From JANQEU01 sp965242805 (GTDB taxonomy: Bacteria > Bacteroidota > Bacteroidia > Cytophagales > Cyclobacteriaceae), in contig CBDETD010000002.1 in NCBI GenBank assembly GCA_965242805.1, forward strand, positions 1,240,001-1,304,000: 64,000 nucleotides of DNA. Direction: 5' to 3'. This document shows, piece after piece, positions 33,454 through 41,218 of this stretch. How positions within the stretch are numbered: the first letter of the stretch is position 1; each line of letters opens with the position of its first letter. The notes beneath the pieces are model-generated. The model had not been told where the DNA came from. It searched no databases and saw nothing but the letters and a program-made list of their open reading frames with translations. The translations under genes and the position numbers were made by a program.

Positions 33454-33765
33454 TCATCCTGACAGTTCAGTATCCCTTACAATTACTTTTTCCCAGAGAT
33501 CCTTAAAATTCTCTATGAACTTATGATGTGCGGGATGATCCTGGTAAGCATTATGATCTTGTACGCTGTCAAACCAAATGATCAGGTTCGCTCCGAAGGA
33601 ATTGTCGACGACATCACGTGTGGGTGTATTCGCAGGTACACCATATTCAGCTTTAGAGATCTTATCCACAAAAGAAATTAGTTCACCTATTCCCTTGAGA
33701 AAACTCTTTTTTTCCTCTTCGGTAACACCGTCCTTTAACCAGAAATAAACATTATGGACAATCAT
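33454..33765 (-). CDS. Dabb (stress-responsive A/B barrel) family protein
   Basis: A 103-residue ferredoxin-like dimeric alpha/beta barrel protein: IVHNVYFWLKDGVTEEEKKS, EYGVPANTPTRDVVDNSF, ANLIIWFDSVQDHNAYQDHP, HHKFIENFKDLWEKVIVRD. The family is widespread with no fixed activity; some members act as small cyclases or decarboxylases. It lies directly upstream of the sugar symporter on the minus strand, a pairing often seen in Bacteroidota sugar loci, so an auxiliary catabolic role is possible. Confidence 0.9.
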   Translation of the reverse strand: MIVHNVYFWLKDGVTEEEKKSFLKGIGELISFVDKISKAEYGVPANTPTRDVVDNSFGANLIIWFDSVQDHNAYQDHPAHHKFIENFKDLWEKVIVRDTELSG

Positions 33766-33858
33766 TCTTATCGGTAAGTTTAGTTTATGAAGACAGGTAA
33801 ATTAATGATAATGAGGATACCACACGAATGGAATGAGATGAATGGTATTAAATGAAAT

Positions 33859-33889
33859 AAAAAAAGCCCCACGTATCTCTGGATGGGGC
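33859..33889 (-). terminator. Intrinsic terminator after the 33976-34503 gene
   Basis: On the minus strand GCCCCA and TGGGGC (33884-33889 with 33866-33871) form a stem around a 12-base loop, followed by seven T residues (33865-33859). It lies 87 bases after the stop of the exported protein gene and separates it from the Dabb-symporter pair. Confidence 0.65.
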
Positions 33890-33975
33890 CCCAAACGCTC
33901 TTTGAGCACTTGTTTTTCTACTTGATCAAATAACAATTGATTTTTAAATACCCCTAATCCCCTAATGCAAAATTA

Positions 33976-34503
33976 TTAGGGAGCAATTTGATCCTTATTA
34001 GTTAACAGGATCTCCATCCCTCTTATGGATTGGGAAACACTCCATCGGATTGTCCCCCACTGGACTTCATTTAGTTTAACCTTGGCATTGTGGATACCAG
34101 TAGATTGACGGGACTCCATCATACGGGCATATCTTGCACTTCTTTCATATCGGGAAAAACGATAGTTTGCAAATTGACAGGTAGCATTTCCGTCATCTTC
34201 CCTGATCAGTACATCATATCGGATCTTTCCGAATGGCCTCTTCCCGATCAGTACCTTTTCGTATACAACAAATGATTTATGAATGACCACGCCATCATCA
34301 ATAATATCCATATCCTTCTTCCCCGGAGCGAAAGCACTTATGATTGATTTGAAATCGGGATGGGTTATTTTGAATTCATACGTACCATCCGGAAACTCTA
34401 TAAATTCACTTTCCTTCCATAGACTTTGGCCATAAACCTGACTTCCTAAAAGAAGGGGAATGATTAGCGTTAAAACACTCAAATATTTTGAATGGGGTTT
34501 CAT
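33976..34503 (-). CDS. Exported protein of unknown function
   Basis: A 175-residue protein with a clear signal peptide (YLSVLTLIIPLLLGSQVYG). The mature 150 residues are predicted beta-rich: WKESEFIEFPDGTYEFKITH, GVVIHKSFVVYEKVLIGKRP, FGKIRYDVLIREDDGNATC, then a basic helix NYRFSRYERSARYARMMES. I do not recognise the family. The single Cys and the absence of a lipobox suggest a soluble periplasmic protein. It has its own terminator and is divergent from the acidic protein gene at 34608. Confidence 0.65.
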   Translation of the reverse strand: MKPHSKYLSVLTLIIPLLLGSQVYGQSLWKESEFIEFPDGTYEFKITHPDFKSIISAFAPGKKDMDIIDDGVVIHKSFVVYEKVLIGKRPFGKIRYDVLIREDDGNATCQFANYRFSRYERSARYARMMESRQSTGIHNAKVKLNEVQWGTIRWSVSQSIRGMEILLTNKDQIAP

Positions 34504-34607
34504 CGGGTTTAACGTCGGGGTACCATAAATTTACAATAAAATGACCAGATTGAATAAATCAATCCTTTCCCTGACCATTTAAGACTTTATATTTTAGATT
34601 TTCTGCT

Positions 34608-35078
34608 ATGTTCGAAGATGATGATGAAGATGATTTTGTTGACCCTACTACATTACCAATCTATCAGAAGGGTGAAGAGATTCTCGAAATCACACAAAAG
34701 CTTGTTCAACTGATCCCAAACGATAATGAAGAGTTATTATCCGTGGGACAAATGATGATGGCAGACGCAATGAACCTGACTGTAAAAATAGCCGGGGCTG
34801 AAGGGGGAGATCTTTATGACTTGCGAATGGAAGCTGCAGCAATAATCAGAAAGTCGGCAAGAGATCTGGTCCTGCAAACGCATTCCCTAAGATCATTCGG
34901 TTTCAAGGAAGTGTACTACTTCGACCTTCTCAGGGAATCTGTTGAGGATTACAGAATACTTTTTGCCGAATGGGTCAAATCATTTGATCCCTGGAATTAC
35001 ATGATTGACAGATGGGGTCTTTTCAATCCTCCAGGTGTCAATTACGACGACGAAGATCCCGATGATTCAATCGGATGA
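34608..35078 (+). CDS. Acidic helical protein of unknown function
   Basis: A 156-residue soluble protein with an extremely acidic N terminus (MFEDDDEDDFVDPTTLP) and C terminus (NYDDEDPDDSIG) around a helical core: ILEITQKLVQLIPNDNEELL, QMMMADAMNLTVKIAGAEGG, DLRMEAAAIIRKSARDLVLQ, EYVKSF-like final helix and a WNYMIDRWGLFNPP motif. The core resembles four-helix bundle proteins conserved as unknowns in Bacteroidota. The reading frame overlaps the convergent phosphatase gene by 12 bases. No function can be offered. Confidence 0.7.
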   Translation: MFEDDDEDDFVDPTTLPIYQKGEEILEITQKLVQLIPNDNEELLSVGQMMMADAMNLTVKIAGAEGGDLYDLRMEAAAIIRKSARDLVLQTHSLRSFGFKEVYYFDLLRESVEDYRILFAEWVKSFDPWNYMIDRWGLFNPPGVNYDDEDPDDSIG

Positions 35079-36266
35079 CAAAGGAGTAATATCTCCATTA
35101 GCATCCAGCACAAAACGTTCATATTTCTTTCTATTTCTGATTAGCATCAGCATCTCAGAGCCGCCAACTTCAAGATTTGTGGCGATCAATTTACCATTGT
35201 ACCTTTCCGAAATACCGGGAACAATCGTGTGCCCGACAACATGTACTTTCGTTCCAAAGTTTTCATGAATGAAATCCAGATAAGTTTCCAGTGTGTCAGA
35301 CAAAACATAACCCCTAAACCAAAATGGTATATAGGGATCATAGAAAAAAGACTTCCGTTCCGTCCATTTGTCTTTTGAAAATCTTTGCTCGTCTACTTCT
35401 TTCTCAAATAGTGTTGGAAAAAGTGGTTCTCTCATAAATCTTCTAATCGAATCGTTGAGGATCCTTGCATTGAAATTACCATAATCAGTTATCACTCCTC
35501 CATGAGCAAAGAGAATATCATCAATAATGAAAACCGAGGGTTTTGATGCGAGCCAGTCTCCTATCACTGTACTATTGGGATCAAATAGTTTTTGGTAATG
35601 CACATCATATAAAGTCGCTATTTGTTGCTCCTTCGTTGAGACATACCTGTCATCCCCAAACATTACCATGATCTCATGATTGCCGAGGATCATGTGAACA
35701 CCCCCACCCTCTTCTTTGGCTTCAGCTTCGAGTTCGTAGACCAGCCATATTAAACGCAGGGCATCATTGCCACGATCCAATACATCCCCTACAAAGACAA
35801 GATGTGAGCCACCACCTGTCCAATGGAGGGATTCATCGATAAGCTTTGCATTTTGAAGGGTTTTCACAGTTTCATCGAAATTGCCATGAACATCACCCAA
35901 AGCAAAAACTGTATCGACCTTCCTGATTTTCGATGTATAATTTTTTGGATCGGGATTGCTTACCGTTAGCGTGTCCCATGGACCTCCCTCATCGCCAAAT
36001 ACAAGTTCAAATTCTCTTGTAGGTACAGTTATTGATACCTCATGTGTAGTAGAGGCCTCCGTCTCAAATCCCGCAATCTTCTGGCCATCCTGAACGACGG
36101 CAAGAGATCCCTTGGTTTCTATTCCAGTCATCCAGTGGATGGTCCATTCCTTATCGGCTTTCTCAATGAAAAGGCCATACATTCCTTCGAATAGTAGTTC
36201 CTGGTCACCTCTTGCCGAAATGAAAATGGTAAGAATAATTATGATCGGAATGATTGCTCTTAACAT
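35067..36266 (-). CDS. Exported PPP-type metallophosphoesterase (Shewanella-like phosphatase)
   Basis: A 399-residue protein with a signal peptide (LRAIIPIIIILTIFISARG). Residues 21-112 are a beta-rich N-terminal extension. The calcineurin-like core has D125 and H127 (ALGDVHGNFDET), D161 (VFVGDVLDRGND) and N196-H197 (MILGNHEIMVMFGDD), with later His residues in LFAHGGVITDYG and VHVVGHTIVPG. These are the full two-metal set of PPP-like protein phosphatases of the Shewanella-like group. It would act in the periplasm on phosphoproteins or phosphate esters. It is the last gene of a four-gene operon and follows the CotH-like kinase-fold gene by only 9 bases, which suggests opposing kinase and phosphatase activities. 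Its end overlaps the convergent gene by 12 bases. Confidence 0.85.
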   Translation of the reverse strand: MLRAIIPIIIILTIFISARGDQELLFEGMYGLFIEKADKEWTIHWMTGIETKGSLAVVQDGQKIAGFETEASTTHEVSITVPTREFELVFGDEGGPWDTLTVSNPDPKNYTSKIRKVDTVFALGDVHGNFDETVKTLQNAKLIDESLHWTGGGSHLVFVGDVLDRGNDALRLIWLVYELEAEAKEEGGGVHMILGNHEIMVMFGDDRYVSTKEQQIATLYDVHYQKLFDPNSTVIGDWLASKPSVFIIDDILFAHGGVITDYGNFNARILNDSIRRFMREPLFPTLFEKEVDEQRFSKDKWTERKSFFYDPYIPFWFRGYVLSDTLETYLDFIHENFGTKVHVVGHTIVPGISERYNGKLIATNLEVGGSEMLMLIRNRKKYERFVLDANGDITPLSSD

Positions 36267-36275
36267 TACAAAATT

Positions 36276-37337
36276 TTATTCCAGGTGATCGTGGCTAATT
36301 CTACATGCGCCAATGATCTCCCTTTTGGCTTTTTTTTCATCGTTGATGACCTCATAAAAGCTATCGAGATACTTCAGCGTTGATTTTTGGTTACGCTCTG
36401 TGATATATTCACTATTCATGTAAACAGCATAGATCTCATCTTTCTTCTCGTTAAAAAGGTCAAATACCTTCTGGTACTGACCGGGTTGTCGACAGAACCC
36501 ACGGAATAGACGCTGTTTCACATCTTCTATAGGTAAGGACCAGTGTGGAGTGGAGTAATACGTTGCAATCGCTCCTGAATAGTCAAAATCGTATGGAATC
36601 GGAACAGGGATCCTCCCCTGCGGGTCCTTTGACATCAACTTCACGTTATGCCCCTCGGAAACTGACCAATCCGTATTCCCAATCATGTATTGGAAGACAG
36701 TCATTATATCCAAAGATCCCTTATCGCAATAATCCTGGTTCTTGATCTTATTCTTTGTGATCTCCATTCCATTTCGGTAAGCCATGATGTCATCATCCTC
36801 AATAAGAAATCCAAACCGACTTACATTAGTTTCATTGGTGGCAGAATCAATGTAATTTATTCGAACGAGTCTTACCTTGAAACTATGATCAGTCAATACA
36901 TTGTAATGCTTGTACGTCAGGTATTCCTGAACAACATACTCCTGGAAAACCTTAGTTTTTTGACAATGCGTGACCAATTTTAGTTTGTCCTGACCTGCAA
37001 ATAGATTATCATAATTCCCTTTTTTCTTAAAGTTGAGCTGGAGCGGTGGAAAGTCACAGACCAGCGGATTGGCCCTATTATTTCCACGGGTTTTGACTTT
37101 GAGGTCAATGGACACCAGTTCATCTTCCGAAGATCTGAATGTAAGATTAGCATAATGACTATCTCTTTCTTCAAGATCCTTGATCACTTTCTTGATATCA
37201 AATGTCAGATCCAGTTCTAGTAGATCCTCTTCCTGGAAAAGTGGTGAATTCAATGCGGCATTCTTCCTTTTTTGACCGTAGGAAAGACCTATTGTCAGGC
37301 AAATAACAAAGATCAATAAGGGTCTTAAAACGTTCAC
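36276..37337 (-). CDS. Exported CotH-like kinase-fold protein
   Basis: A 353-residue protein with a signal peptide (LRPLLIFVICLTIGLSYG). The order of motifs resembles CotH-type secreted kinases: a basic strand KVKTRGNNRAN (residues 81-90), CDFPPLQLNFKKKG, the acidic FLIEDDDIMA (residues 178-186), then the catalytic-looking N221-x-D223 and H230-N231 (IGNTDWSVSEGHNVKL) and the metal-binding-like D250 and D252 (IPYDFDYSG). In B. subtilis CotH two such Asp residues are needed for coat-protein phosphorylation. The match is by eye and remote, so the fold is inferred. Gene order with DUF4956 upstream supports it, since CotH and DUF4956 genes often neighbour each other. A secreted phosphatase follows 9 bases later. 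Confidence 0.58.
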   Translation of the reverse strand: MNVLRPLLIFVICLTIGLSYGQKRKNAALNSPLFQEEDLLELDLTFDIKKVIKDLEERDSHYANLTFRSSEDELVSIDLKVKTRGNNRANPLVCDFPPLQLNFKKKGNYDNLFAGQDKLKLVTHCQKTKVFQEYVVQEYLTYKHYNVLTDHSFKVRLVRINYIDSATNETNVSRFGFLIEDDDIMAYRNGMEITKNKIKNQDYCDKGSLDIMTVFQYMIGNTDWSVSEGHNVKLMSKDPQGRIPVPIPYDFDYSGAIATYYSTPHWSLPIEDVKQRLFRGFCRQPGQYQKVFDLFNEKKDEIYAVYMNSEYITERNQKSTLKYLDSFYEVINDEKKAKREIIGACRISHDHLE

Positions 37338-37401
37338 AGTCTTCTGGTAATCAATAAATAATATACCAATAAAAAATTGAATGCCACTCTTTCAGTTTCC
37401 A

Positions 37402-38367
37402 CTATTCATCTGATCTTGTCAGGTACACATAAACTTTCTCACCGTTTAGAAACTGATTGTCTTCGGGAATCTTTACGAAGATCTCCTGTCCATAAGAGGC
37501 AACCGTTTCTGTTTGCGGATTCAACATTTCCGGATATTGAACAATTCTCTGTCCGATCTCCGTGATTCTTCCTTGGACACTGTACTTCCTGGTCTTTGAC
37601 TTGACGGTAACCTGGGACCCAATTAGATCCCTTCTGGCTGTTCGTTCACTGGCATAAGCTTTTATAATAGTCGGCTGTCCTCCGTACATAGTAAGAACTG
37701 TGGTGTAGGGTGGGATCAGCTCATCTAATTGGACATCTATACTTCCAATGATCCCATCAAATTTTGCGATTGCCACACGAAAAGATGTCTGGTTGTTGAG
37801 TTCGGCAAGTAGTTCATCAATGCCTCTAATTTGTTTTTGGATTTGCGCTGTATCTCTCGTTACCAAATTTTTCATTTGGCTGTTTCTTCGCCGACTGGAT
37901 TGCCTGAGGTCTGATATTTGTTGGTCTATGAGTGTCAGATCCATTTCATAAGTCGGATTAGTATTGACCTTATCGAATCCCCCTTCTCCACTGATAGCTT
38001 TCTTCCGTGCTGTAAGTATATCGATCTCCAGATTTGTTCGTGACACCATATCATCCAGATCCATAAAATATTGGGATACAGTTTCGGAAAGCCTTCCTTC
38101 CAACCGATATTTTTCCGTTTCCAGTCTTCTGATTTCCGAAATGATCTCCGGTTGATCGACTTCCATTAAGAGGTCCCCGCTGTCAACATGCTGGCCTGGA
38201 ACGACATAAATATCCTTGATCCTGACAGCATTTTCATAGCTGATAGCAGTCATGTCATTTTCAACCTGTGCCACCATTCCTTTGTCCCGATCTTGAAATT
38301 TAAAAGAAATGATAAGTAGTACGAAAACCATGAAAAACCAGAAAAGGATGAACAGCTTACTCTTCAT
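37402..38367 (-). CDS. HlyD-like membrane fusion protein
   Basis: A 321-residue inner-membrane-anchored periplasmic protein. Residues 5-22 form the anchor (FILFWFFMVFVLLIISF). A split lipoyl/barrel-sandwich domain flanks a coiled-coil hairpin: IKDIYVVPGQHVDSGDLLME (about residue 50-70) and, after the hairpin (residues 80-200), FDGIIGSIDVQLDELIPPYT. The C-terminal beta domain contains VKSKTRKYSVQGRITEIGQR and IFVKIPEDNQFLNGEKVYVY. This is the architecture of HlyD/RND-type adaptors, but no ABC, RND or MFS pump gene is present. It overlaps the DUF4956 gene by 4 bases (ATGA), so its membrane partner may be DUF4956. Confidence 0.78.
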   Translation of the reverse strand: MKSKLFILFWFFMVFVLLIISFKFQDRDKGMVAQVENDMTAISYENAVRIKDIYVVPGQHVDSGDLLMEVDQPEIISEIRRLETEKYRLEGRLSETVSQYFMDLDDMVSRTNLEIDILTARKKAISGEGGFDKVNTNPTYEMDLTLIDQQISDLRQSSRRRNSQMKNLVTRDTAQIQKQIRGIDELLAELNNQTSFRVAIAKFDGIIGSIDVQLDELIPPYTTVLTMYGGQPTIIKAYASERTARRDLIGSQVTVKSKTRKYSVQGRITEIGQRIVQYPEMLNPQTETVASYGQEIFVKIPEDNQFLNGEKVYVYLTRSDE

Positions 38368-39035
38368 AGTCTGTTATTTTGTCTCTTTTCAACCCTTACC
38401 TCAATAATGTTTTCGGCTTTGTCCAACTCGGTGAATAGGTCTTTACTAGTTACGTCTTTTTTCAAACTCACGACGTACTCCGTCCGGAATTGACCTTCGA
38501 GATTTCGCCGTTGGACCACAAGCTCATATTTTAGGCTATACGGTTCCAACAATGAATCAAGTGGGTCATCTGCAGCAATATGGAGGAATAGTACATCGAA
38601 CTCATCTTCATGGATTTTCCGATATGGAGATACGGAAAGAAGAATGGTGATCATACACAGGATCAACGTTCCGGCCAGGGCTATGGCGTAGCCATAAACA
38701 CCTGTGGCTATACCTATGGAAATAGCCGCAAACATGAAGATAATATTCCTGGGATTGGAGATCATCGTCCTAAAGCGGATAATAGCTACAGCCCCTATAA
38801 TTCCAAATCCAATTGCCAGATTACTACCTACTGCCATCATGATCATTGAAGTAACCACTGAACTCAGGATCATGGCCTGGAAAAAACTGTTGGGGAAGTT
38901 GGACCCTCTGTAGGTATACTGATAAGTCAAAGCGAGGATCGTACTTAGTACAAAAGCCAGTAGCAATGAAAATACAGCGACCTCAAACGATGGAAAATCG
39001 TAATACAGGGTGCCCTCCAGAAAGCTCTCAATCAT
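38364..39035 (-). CDS. DUF4956 inner-membrane protein
   Basis: A 223-residue protein with four or five membrane helices followed by a soluble C-terminal domain of about 75 residues. The hallmark is LAIGFGIIGAVAIIRFRTMI followed by NPRNIIFMFAAISIGIATG, which is the DUF4956 signature and is reminiscent of MgtC-like proteins. DUF4956 genes are usually found with VTC-type polyphosphate polymerases and CotH kinases; no VTC gene occurs in this window. The C-terminal domain (IAADDPLDSLLEPYSLKYEL) is ferredoxin-like. It begins the four-gene operon and overlaps the HlyD-like gene by 4 bases. Biochemical role unknown. Confidence 0.85.
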   Translation of the reverse strand: MIESFLEGTLYYDFPSFEVAVFSLLLAFVLSTILALTYQYTYRGSNFPNSFFQAMILSSVVTSMIMMAVGSNLAIGFGIIGAVAIIRFRTMISNPRNIIFMFAAISIGIATGVYGYAIALAGTLILCMITILLSVSPYRKIHEDEFDVLFLHIAADDPLDSLLEPYSLKYELVVQRRNLEGQFRTEYVVSLKKDVTSKDLFTELDKAENIIEVRVEKRQNNRL

Positions 39036-39192
39036 TTTGCTGGTGATTAAAAGTTAGGTTTGACAATCATGTCCTTGGATCTAGTCGGATAAATATAGTC
39101 AATGTCTTTTATTCAATATTCTGCTTCAACATTACTCTTCATGCACTTTAATCTATCGAAGCATGTTTTCCTTAAAGGACGAACCGCTTGAA

Positions 39193-40245
39193 ATGAATAT
39201 CAAAAATTCTACTATTGACTGGTTATTGCAAGAGGATAATCCACCGATTCGTTATCTGACCCTTACCAACATCTTAGGTAATCCGACAGACTCAAACGAT
39301 GTGGTTACCACCAGATCTAAATTGATGGACTATGTCCCCATCCAGAATATCCTGAGCCATGTCGATGAGTTTATTGGTGAAACCAATGAATACAGAAGGT
39401 ATTGGAAATACACCGGTATCTATTGGCAACTCATATTTCTAGGGCAGTTCTTGGCAAATGGCCAGAATCAACAAATTTCAAGAATTTTGGAAGCGGTGAC
39501 CAATGAACGTAAATGGATCAATCACAGAGGTGGGCAATGCCTTACTGCAGGTATATTGAGAGCACTGATCAAACTAGGTTATAAAGAACATCCCACCGTA
39601 AAAAACGAGATTGAAAATCTGGCAAAACGTATCGTGGAAAAAGAAGGGATAGAATGTGAAGTAATGAACCTGAGCCTTCTCACAAAATGCCATATGGCCA
39701 TTCCAAAGCTGTTGCTATGTTTCGCGGAGATCCCCACAGAAGAAAGGTCGGACATAGTGAATTCCGCTGTGATCATCTTAATAAAAAAATTGGTTGAAAA
39801 CGAAGTATACATTTACACTTCCTCTTGGTCCAAAGAATGGAAAGTCATACTTGAATCCGCACCACATCGGGGAGATCTGCCACAGGGACAAACGGTAAAA
39901 TCGTGGATCCTGGAGAAGAAAGCTGAGTTCCTTCATACCAAAGGATTTGGGACCAGGAAAGAAAAGAAAGGATGGCTAAAATTTGGTTTCCCTTTACACT
40001 ATAATTCAGATATTTTGGAGGGAATGTATGCGCTTGCTTTGCTGGAAGAACCTTACAACTCCAGTCTTGAAAAACCCCTGGAAGTTATCAGGGCAAAAGA
40101 AACAGCAGAAGGAAAATGGATCCTCGAAAATTCCCTTAATGGAAAAATGTGGACTGACGTTGAAGAAAAAGGACAACCGAGCAAATGGATCACATACTTT
40201 TCATTGTACGTTTTGAATCACTTCAAAAAAGAAATGAAGGTGTAG
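39193..40245 (+). CDS. Squalene-cyclase-like (alpha/alpha toroid) protein of unknown function
   Basis: A 350-residue cytosolic protein whose opening TIDWLLQEDNPPIRYLTLTN and WKYTGIYWQLIFLGQF, with LQ.GQCLTAGILRALIKLGY-like helices, matches the prenyltransferase/terpene-cyclase-like repeat proteins found across bacteria as unknowns. The DxDD and DCTAE motifs of true cyclases are absent, so it is unlikely to cyclise terpenes. I prefer the ATG at 39193 because the match begins there; an ATG at 39163 adds ten residues. It is divergent from the DUF4956 operon and convergent with the carbonic anhydrase gene. Confidence 0.65.
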   Translation: MNIKNSTIDWLLQEDNPPIRYLTLTNILGNPTDSNDVVTTRSKLMDYVPIQNILSHVDEFIGETNEYRRYWKYTGIYWQLIFLGQFLANGQNQQISRILEAVTNERKWINHRGGQCLTAGILRALIKLGYKEHPTVKNEIENLAKRIVEKEGIECEVMNLSLLTKCHMAIPKLLLCFAEIPTEERSDIVNSAVIILIKKLVENEVYIYTSSWSKEWKVILESAPHRGDLPQGQTVKSWILEKKAEFLHTKGFGTRKEKKGWLKFGFPLHYNSDILEGMYALALLEEPYNSSLEKPLEVIRAKETAEGKWILENSLNGKMWTDVEEKGQPSKWITYFSLYVLNHFKKEMKV

Positions 40246-40252
40246 TTGGTTA

Positions 40253-41023
40253 TCAATTATGAAAAATGATCCGGTCGTTCAATGCCTGAACTGGTCGGTT
40301 ATCATCATGAATAATAGCATGGATCGCTTCTATCTGATCAAAATTTGCGCTAACGGGGTCTTCCAACACAATCCAGTCCACACCCTCTGTGCAAGGAGGT
40401 GTCGTAAGAGAACCCGCATAATAAAAGAATGACAGAGGTTCGGGAGGTAACAATTCATAGATATCAGCCTTTTCGGTGGAACGAATCTCCTGATCAACTT
40501 CTTTCGGTAAAGAACTGATGAAATGTGCCAAAAATGGATTTTCATAGTTTGCATCCTTAATAAGCACAGCCATTACCAAATATTTACCATGAGTACTTTG
40601 ATGAACAAAGTGCATTTCCATTGGATATTCATTATCATTCAGGTGATGCTCCGAAGGTGTATGAAAATGAAATTGAATCAATGTGTAATCAATTCTATTC
40701 AATGTCAATGCCTTTGATTCGACAACATTCTCGATAAGGGTATGTCCATTATTTATTAGGTCAACATAGAAAGGCCTGTAATGTAGTTCAAGATCAAGTT
40801 CTGCAGTAAAGCAATTATCACGGACAATATTTATTGGGGATTGCATTCTTCCAGCGCAAGCCCTGTAATCATCCTCAAGTTCCGCCCAGTGTTCTGGGCC
40901 AAATAACCCGGAATATGACCATTCATGGTGCTTGGGCCTTTTACGGGGATATAGTAGTTGGTCGTCTTGGGCTTCTGCGAAAAATGAAATTAAGATTAGG
41001 ATGACTACCAGCAAACGCATCAT
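40253..41023 (-). CDS. Alpha-type carbonic anhydrase, periplasmic
   Basis: A 256-residue zinc enzyme interconverting CO2 and bicarbonate. The signal peptide (LLVVILILISFFAEAQ) sends it to the periplasm. The zinc ligands are H119 and H121 (IQFHFHTPSEHH) and H138 (EMHFVHQ), and the substrate-pocket segment is GSLTTPPCTEGVDW. C56 (RACAGRMQSPIN) and the Cys in TPPCTEG match the conserved disulfide of bacterial alpha enzymes. Length is normal. It is monocistronic and may help in supplying bicarbonate or controlling envelope pH; it is unrelated to its neighbours. Confidence 0.96.
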   Translation of the reverse strand: MMRLLVVILILISFFAEAQDDQLLYPRKRPKHHEWSYSGLFGPEHWAELEDDYRACAGRMQSPINIVRDNCFTAELDLELHYRPFYVDLINNGHTLIENVVESKALTLNRIDYTLIQFHFHTPSEHHLNDNEYPMEMHFVHQSTHGKYLVMAVLIKDANYENPFLAHFISSLPKEVDQEIRSTEKADIYELLPPEPLSFFYYAGSLTTPPCTEGVDWIVLEDPVSANFDQIEAIHAIIHDDNRPVQALNDRIIFHN

Positions 41024-41191
41024 TTTGTCAAATCAGCATTTACAAATTACAATCCAATATTCAATTGAGAAACTAATTAAAATCCAATTTTCATGTGATT
41101 TTCATCATTAGAATGCAGTGGTACCTTTTTGAATAAAATCATGTGCCGACCGCTGATCAAAACCCAACAATGCTTTTAATTGTTCTACAGG

Positions 41192-41199
41192 TACCTTTG
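41192..41199 (+). promoter_or_regulatory. -7 promoter element of the DUF5916 gene
   Basis: TACCTTTG fully matches TAnnTTTG but lies only 19 bases before the ATG at 41219, implying a very short leader. No -33 TTTG at the usual spacing. Confidence 0.42.
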
Positions 41200-41218
41200 A
41201 ATGAGGTCATAACCAAAA

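Noticed and set aside
39193..40245. Squalene-cyclase-like protein considered as a terpene cyclase
   Set aside because: The catalytic DxDD motif and QW repeats are absent.
41096..41107. TGA-N6-TCA occurrence before the DUF5916 gene
   Set aside because: No outer symmetry, and it is about 90 bases from the nearest -7 box, so it does not qualify as a regulatory site.
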